A stretch of 64,000 nucleotides of DNA, taken from the NCBI RefSeq assembly GCF_963676275.1, contig NZ_OY781091.1, positions 3,078,775 to 3,142,774 of the forward strand, given 5' to 3'. The position numbers and the translations under genes are program-made. Shown one piece after another: positions 60,811 to 64,000 of this stretch. Below the pieces are notes generated by a model, which saw only the letters and a program-made list of their open reading frames with translations, was not told where the DNA came from and did not search any database. The DNA is from an uncultured Cohaesibacter sp. (GTDB taxonomy: Bacteria > Pseudomonadota > Alphaproteobacteria > Rhizobiales > Cohaesibacteraceae). Each line of letters begins with the position of its first letter. Position 1 is the first letter of the stretch.

Positions 60811-61701
60811 TCACTTTGCATGAGATCGCTTATCGATTCCAACAAGCCATCGAATAAAAGACATACCTTCGGAGATTAGTGCAATGGCCAGATCTTCATC
60901 TGGTTGGCTTGGTTCTTCTGAGCCTTCCTCATGGCGGTAATGATGGGCGGCATCAATCCAACTGCCGAAAGACTTCAATATTTGGGCGCTCGACCTTTGC
61001 ATTGTTGGATGGTCTACGTAAATCGCTTGGAGTTTCCGCATGAGTTTGTCACTCGCGCTCCGCGCATCTAGGCGGGCAGCGCCACACATCAGTTTAAAAA
61101 GGTTTTCATTCGCGCCAAAGACGGCACGTATAGCCTTAATATAGTCCGGAGGCGACGACATAAGCGCTGCGTCCACCTCATTAATCCTCGCCAAAGAAAG
61201 GGCATATCGCGCTTCATTCATTCCACGAATAGCTGCTTGTTTCGCTCCCGCGTATGCACCATCAATGGAAGGATGGACACCACCTTCTTGATCGACTTCG
61301 TAGGCGGTGTTTTCTTCTCGAAAAATGCGGTTCACTTGATCAATGAAATCACCTTGCCGCCCAGCCTCAGCCATTCTGTTGTATGCAATGGTAATAGTGT
61401 CTAGAACCTTCTCGATGGGTATCCTTTCCAAGAACTTCACCCAACTGGGATGCGGACTTCCATCTACCACTGTGCAAAACTGGCACCCTAACTCTTCTTC
61501 AACACGATCTTGTATTTGGCTGTAATCCGCAACATACACGTAATCTCGTCTACCGAGGGAAGCCTTGTGTCTTTGAGGTTGATACTTGTCTTTCCCGATA
61601 AGCTTTGCGAGCCGATAACGCATCGTTTTACTGTCATTCGCAGGATCGCCTTGCGGTAAATAGATTAGACTAAATCGTTGCCCCGCTGCTCTGTCGCTCA
61701 T
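60811..61701 (-). CDS. Unknown 296-residue protein next to the tRNA (possible defence gene)
   Basis: The protein (MSDRAAGQRFSLIYLPQGDPANDSKTMRYRLAKLIG...) has an alpha/beta N-terminal part and a helical C-terminal part ending HPTMQRSSAQILKSFGSWIDAAHHYRHEEGSEEP...ALISEGMSFIRWLVGID. The RHE-type motif followed by a hydrophobic helix reminds me of the C-terminal helical domains of abortive-infection proteins, a weak resemblance. It lies between an occupied tRNA and Mu-like debris, a usual site for defence islands. Function unassigned. Confidence 0.65.
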   Translation of the reverse strand: MSDRAAGQRFSLIYLPQGDPANDSKTMRYRLAKLIGKDKYQPQRHKASLGRRDYVYVADYSQIQDRVEEELGCQFCTVVDGSPHPSWVKFLERIPIEKVLDTITIAYNRMAEAGRQGDFIDQVNRIFREENTAYEVDQEGGVHPSIDGAYAGAKQAAIRGMNEARYALSLARINEVDAALMSSPPDYIKAIRAVFGANENLFKLMCGAARLDARSASDKLMRKLQAIYVDHPTMQRSSAQILKSFGSWIDAAHHYRHEEGSEEPSQPDEDLAIALISEGMSFIRWLVGIDKRSHAK

Positions 61702-61909
61702 TCAAAATTTTCTTTCTTCGGTGATTTAGGTGCATGGTGTCTCATCAAGGCTAAGCGTTGATGTAAAAAAGGCATTCTGCCATCATGACAAAATTGCCTG
61801 TTTGAGCAAGTTAGTTTTCCGTAGGAGACACACGTGGTCACTGCAATTTTAGGCTTGTAAACTGGACGTTCGCTTCGAGCCGACGAATTGACTAATTGGG
61901 CTCAGAGTC

Positions 61910-62112
61910 GTCATTTGTTGCGCAAAGCCAGCAGAGCATCCAATTCGTGCGATCCGAACCGGTTGCCACACAAGTGAATTTTGCCGAAACCCTTCTGAGC
62001 GCCGATACGCTCATCAGCCATCAGCCAGAGCTTGCGCTGGGCGTTCGTTGTCCACTTGATCAAAGTGGCCGGCTCGGTATGGTTCTCGCTGAATGCGTGG
62101 ACAGAGCTCCGA
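61910..62112 (-). pseudogene. Possible Mu-type transposase C-terminal fragment
   Basis: On the minus strand the frame ... TEPATLIKWTTNAQRKLWLMADERIGAQKGFGKIHLCGNRFGSHELDALLALRNK then stops. The GNR(F/Y)-x-S-x-E-L pattern resembles the C-terminal beta-barrel of Mu-type transposases. The fragment has no start and is cut short. It follows a Mu gp27-like gene. The call is tentative. Confidence 0.4.
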
Positions 62113-62115
62113 CCT

Positions 62116-62613
62116 TTACACTCTTTCTACCTTCTCAGACATAGCCACGCCGAATGGTTCGAGAATGTTCAAATAGGTTGGGGCAACATCTGGGTGATGC
62201 TGAATGAGATATGCCGCGAACTCCTCAAGCACATAGCCCACTGCGCTCAATCGCAGTTGTTTTTCTTCCTGCTTCCTCGCGATACTCATGCACTTTGTGA
62301 ATGCGTCGGAAAGACTGGTAATTGCCCGAGCCTTTTCTATTGGATCCTTCTCAGTTTTTTCAAGATCTTTTAGAGTGGTATTTTGCACAGAAATCATAGT
62401 CGCCAAAATTTCATCAATTGTGGTTTGGGGCAAGCCTTGCGAAATACTACCCTGCTTTTGGTCCCAATCCTGAAGAGTTCCTTTGTCCTTTTTCCGCCAC
62501 CTGCGAATGGTTCCTTCCGAAAGGCCCGTGTTCCTCGCAATGGCAGCTATAGATTGACCTTTATTTACATAAGCGTCTTTTACTGCCTTCAGACGCGCCA
62601 GATCATAAGCCAT
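62116..62613 (-). CDS. Mu gp27-like protein (DUF1804)
   Basis: The 165-residue protein starts with an HTH (LKAVKDAYVNKGQSIAAIARNTGLSEGTIRRWRKKDKG) followed by a helical region and YVLEEFAAYLIQHHPDVAPTYLNILEPFG. This matches DUF1804, the Mu gp27 family next to the Mu terminase, thought to act as small terminase. AGGAGAAACC precedes the ATG at 62613. No terminase gene follows, so the element is probably incomplete. Confidence 0.82.
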   Translation of the reverse strand: MAYDLARLKAVKDAYVNKGQSIAAIARNTGLSEGTIRRWRKKDKGTLQDWDQKQGSISQGLPQTTIDEILATMISVQNTTLKDLEKTEKDPIEKARAITSLSDAFTKCMSIARKQEEKQLRLSAVGYVLEEFAAYLIQHHPDVAPTYLNILEPFGVAMSEKVERV

Positions 62614-62668
62614 TGGTTTCTCCTGAAGGGGCATAGCAGGCCAACCGATGCCTGCTACGGGAGTTGAA

Positions 62669-63004
62669 TTATTTTAAAAGGATCTCAACGGAGTTGCCCG
62701 CATTGGCAGCACTATTGAGGGCGGTGCCAAAGATGTTGACCGCCCCCTCTGGTGCAACAATTGGTTTCCCAGAGGCGTTAGAAATTACATCATCACCGGC
62801 GTTAATTGCGCCTCCAGAGAGGAATTCGCGGGTGCCTTTAACGCCGATGGTGATTTCGTTGCCAGCAGAGCCTTTTGACTTTGCATAGCCAAGTACCTTG
62901 CCATCTTCTCCGGCTGGAGCTCCGTCAAAACCAACAAGTTGGTTTTGGGTAACGTCAGCGGTGAGCTTCTTGGGTAGGCAAAGAATGTCGCGAAATAGAT
63001 ACAT
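62669..63004 (-). CDS. Capsid decoration-like phage protein
   Basis: The 111-residue protein (MYLFRDILCLPKKLTADVTQNQLVGFDGAPAGEDGKVLGYAKSKGSAGNEITIGVKGTREFLSGGAINAGDDVISNASGKPIVAPEG) has the short Gly-rich beta repeats of DUF2190-like cement proteins. AGGAGG precedes the ATG. It follows the protease gene by twelve bases. Confidence 0.72.
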   Translation of the reverse strand: MYLFRDILCLPKKLTADVTQNQLVGFDGAPAGEDGKVLGYAKSKGSAGNEITIGVKGTREFLSGGAINAGDDVISNASGKPIVAPEGAVNIFGTALNSAANAGNSVEILLK

Positions 63005-63016
63005 TGGAACCTCCTA

Positions 63017-63976
63017 TTAGTTTTGGGCTGTGTAGCGAGAAAAGGCTTCTGTGAAAGACAAGTTGTCTCGTTTTGCGATTGCTTCGATTTCCCGCAAAGT
63101 TTGCTCTCCCTCGATATCGATCTTGTAACCGGATGGAGCATCAAAGCTGGAAGGTGCCTCATCAAGATCCGGACCAAGGTCCAGTTCGCCGAACATGACC
63201 ATTGGCGGTAGATGGCTTATGAAGTTCTGGAACCACTCCCGAGAGCCCTTGTGCTCCACGGTGTCGCTGCCATGCTCCGAGAAAGAAATAACCTCTTCGT
63301 TGTCCAGTCCATTCATGAAAGCAAGCATGCCTTGCTTGAAGCCGGTCGGAAATCTCGCCTGATCAAGAGCTTTCTCAATGCATTCTTCGTTTTCCTTGGC
63401 GATAAGTGCCTGACGAACTTTTGGTGGCATACAGAGATAGTCATCGTCCCCAAAGAGGAGATAGTCATCGTCATCAGAAAAGCTGCACAGGCGTGAGCCG
63501 TGATGGTCGGCAGATTGAATACCTGCCTGATTGAGTGCACGCTGAATGAGTGACGGCTTCTTCTCTTCGCTATCTGCAAATTCTAAAGGCCTCATGCCCT
63601 TCACTGCCGGAGCCATGGCCCCAAGGACACCGATATGGCGCAAGTAGGGTTTGCCGGGAACTGGGCTTGATTTCGACCCAGCGGTGAAGAATGCGGCGGA
63701 AACTTTTCGATATCGGCCAGCATTGACCGCTTCTGCAAATTGAGGCTCCAAATCCCGGACTGTTGCAAACAGCTGATCACCTTTGCGGAATAGTTCCTTA
63801 ACCCAGCCAAAGGCAGGTTCATCATTCTTGGGGTGACCTTTAACAACAGGAGCATCAAAGACTTCCGGGTCATAGTTCTTGATGACTTCGTCTAGGAAGT
63901 CTGTGGTAAAGGTCATGGCGCTGCCGCCCATCGGGGTATGGGTGCCTGCACGAAAAATCTCAATCGGGTCTGACAT
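63017..63976 (-). CDS. Mu protease I-like phage head protease
   Basis: The 319-residue protein has the start and core of Mu-type protease I proteins: IFRAGTHTPMGGSAMTFTTDFLDEVIKNYDP, APVVKGHPKNDEPAFGWVKEL, RYRKVSAAFFTAGSKSS...YLRHIGVLGAMAPAVKGM. It would mature the prohead and its C-terminal part may act as scaffold. AGGAGG precedes the ATG. The expected major capsid gene is not found downstream. Confidence 0.83.
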   Translation of the reverse strand: MSDPIEIFRAGTHTPMGGSAMTFTTDFLDEVIKNYDPEVFDAPVVKGHPKNDEPAFGWVKELFRKGDQLFATVRDLEPQFAEAVNAGRYRKVSAAFFTAGSKSSPVPGKPYLRHIGVLGAMAPAVKGMRPLEFADSEEKKPSLIQRALNQAGIQSADHHGSRLCSFSDDDDYLLFGDDDYLCMPPKVRQALIAKENEECIEKALDQARFPTGFKQGMLAFMNGLDNEEVISFSEHGSDTVEHKGSREWFQNFISHLPPMVMFGELDLGPDLDEAPSSFDAPSGYKIDIEGEQTLREIEAIAKRDNLSFTEAFSRYTAQN

Positions 63977-64000
63977 GGTTGCCTCCTAATCTTCTGCGAT

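Overview
The window reads as the chromosome of an alphaproteobacterium, most likely a Hyphomicrobiales (Rhizobiales)-type marine or host-associated genus. This rests on the order tRNA-Tyr/tRNA-Gly/tuf ... tRNA-Trp/secE/nusG/rplKAJL/rpoB, a FliK-FhlX flagellar gene pair, and phage genes of alphaproteobacterial flavour such as GapR and an MmcB-like nuclease. Genus assignment is inference; no rRNA lies in the window.

Host region 1-15.3 kb. On the minus strand: rpoB (5' end only), rplL, rplJ (TTG start), rplA, rplK, nusG, secE, tRNA-Trp, then tuf, tRNA-Gly and tRNA-Tyr. A plus-strand membrane-protein gene that looks frameshifted interrupts this block. Next come a TfoX-domain protein, an RlmB/TrmH-type rRNA methyltransferase, a small secreted Ser/Tyr-rich protein, a FliK-like and an FhlB-C-like gene, a multi-pass membrane protein and a 701-residue RTX protein with an internal duplication.

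Prophage, about 16.0-60.3 kb. A lambda-like siphovirus prophage sits in a tRNA-Thr(TGT) gene between 44-bp direct repeats (15999-16042 and 60295-60338). From left to right it holds: (i) a plus-strand island with an AcrVA2-like anti-CRISPR homologue, an HTH (Aca-like) gene and two small unknown genes under a duplicated palindromic promoter, placed among the lysis genes (holins, overlapping spanins, a secreted NUC1 nuclease, an M15 endolysin); (ii) minus-strand tail, head and packaging genes (SASA-esterase tail fibre, J-like tip protein, NlpC/P60 protein, tape measure, tail tube, protease-capsid fusion, portal, gpW, terminase); (iii) a minus-strand replication block with a 12-copy GGTTAC array, a helicase, a primase, HTH regulators, a PD-(D/E)XK protein and a C5-methylase-like protein; (iv) an immunity region with a Cro-like gene, an S24 repressor and a membrane-anchored unknown protein, flanked by two near-identical operator-promoters pointing outwards; (v) a rightward early block with GapR, HNH, HD hydrolase, N4/N6 methylase, beta clamp, excisionase and integrase. 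The integrase abuts the rebuilt tRNA-Thr.

Right flank, 60.4-64 kb. An unrecognised 296-residue protein lies beside the tRNA, followed by fragments of a Mu-like phage (protease I-like, decoration-like, gp27/DUF1804-like and a possible transposase C-terminal scrap) that lack a capsid gene. An integrase C-terminal scrap just left of attL shows that this tRNA has been occupied more than once.

The finding of most interest is the AcrVA2-like/HTH locus at 19.2-21.3 kb. Its twin palindromic promoter marks two further small proteins as candidate anti-defence genes.
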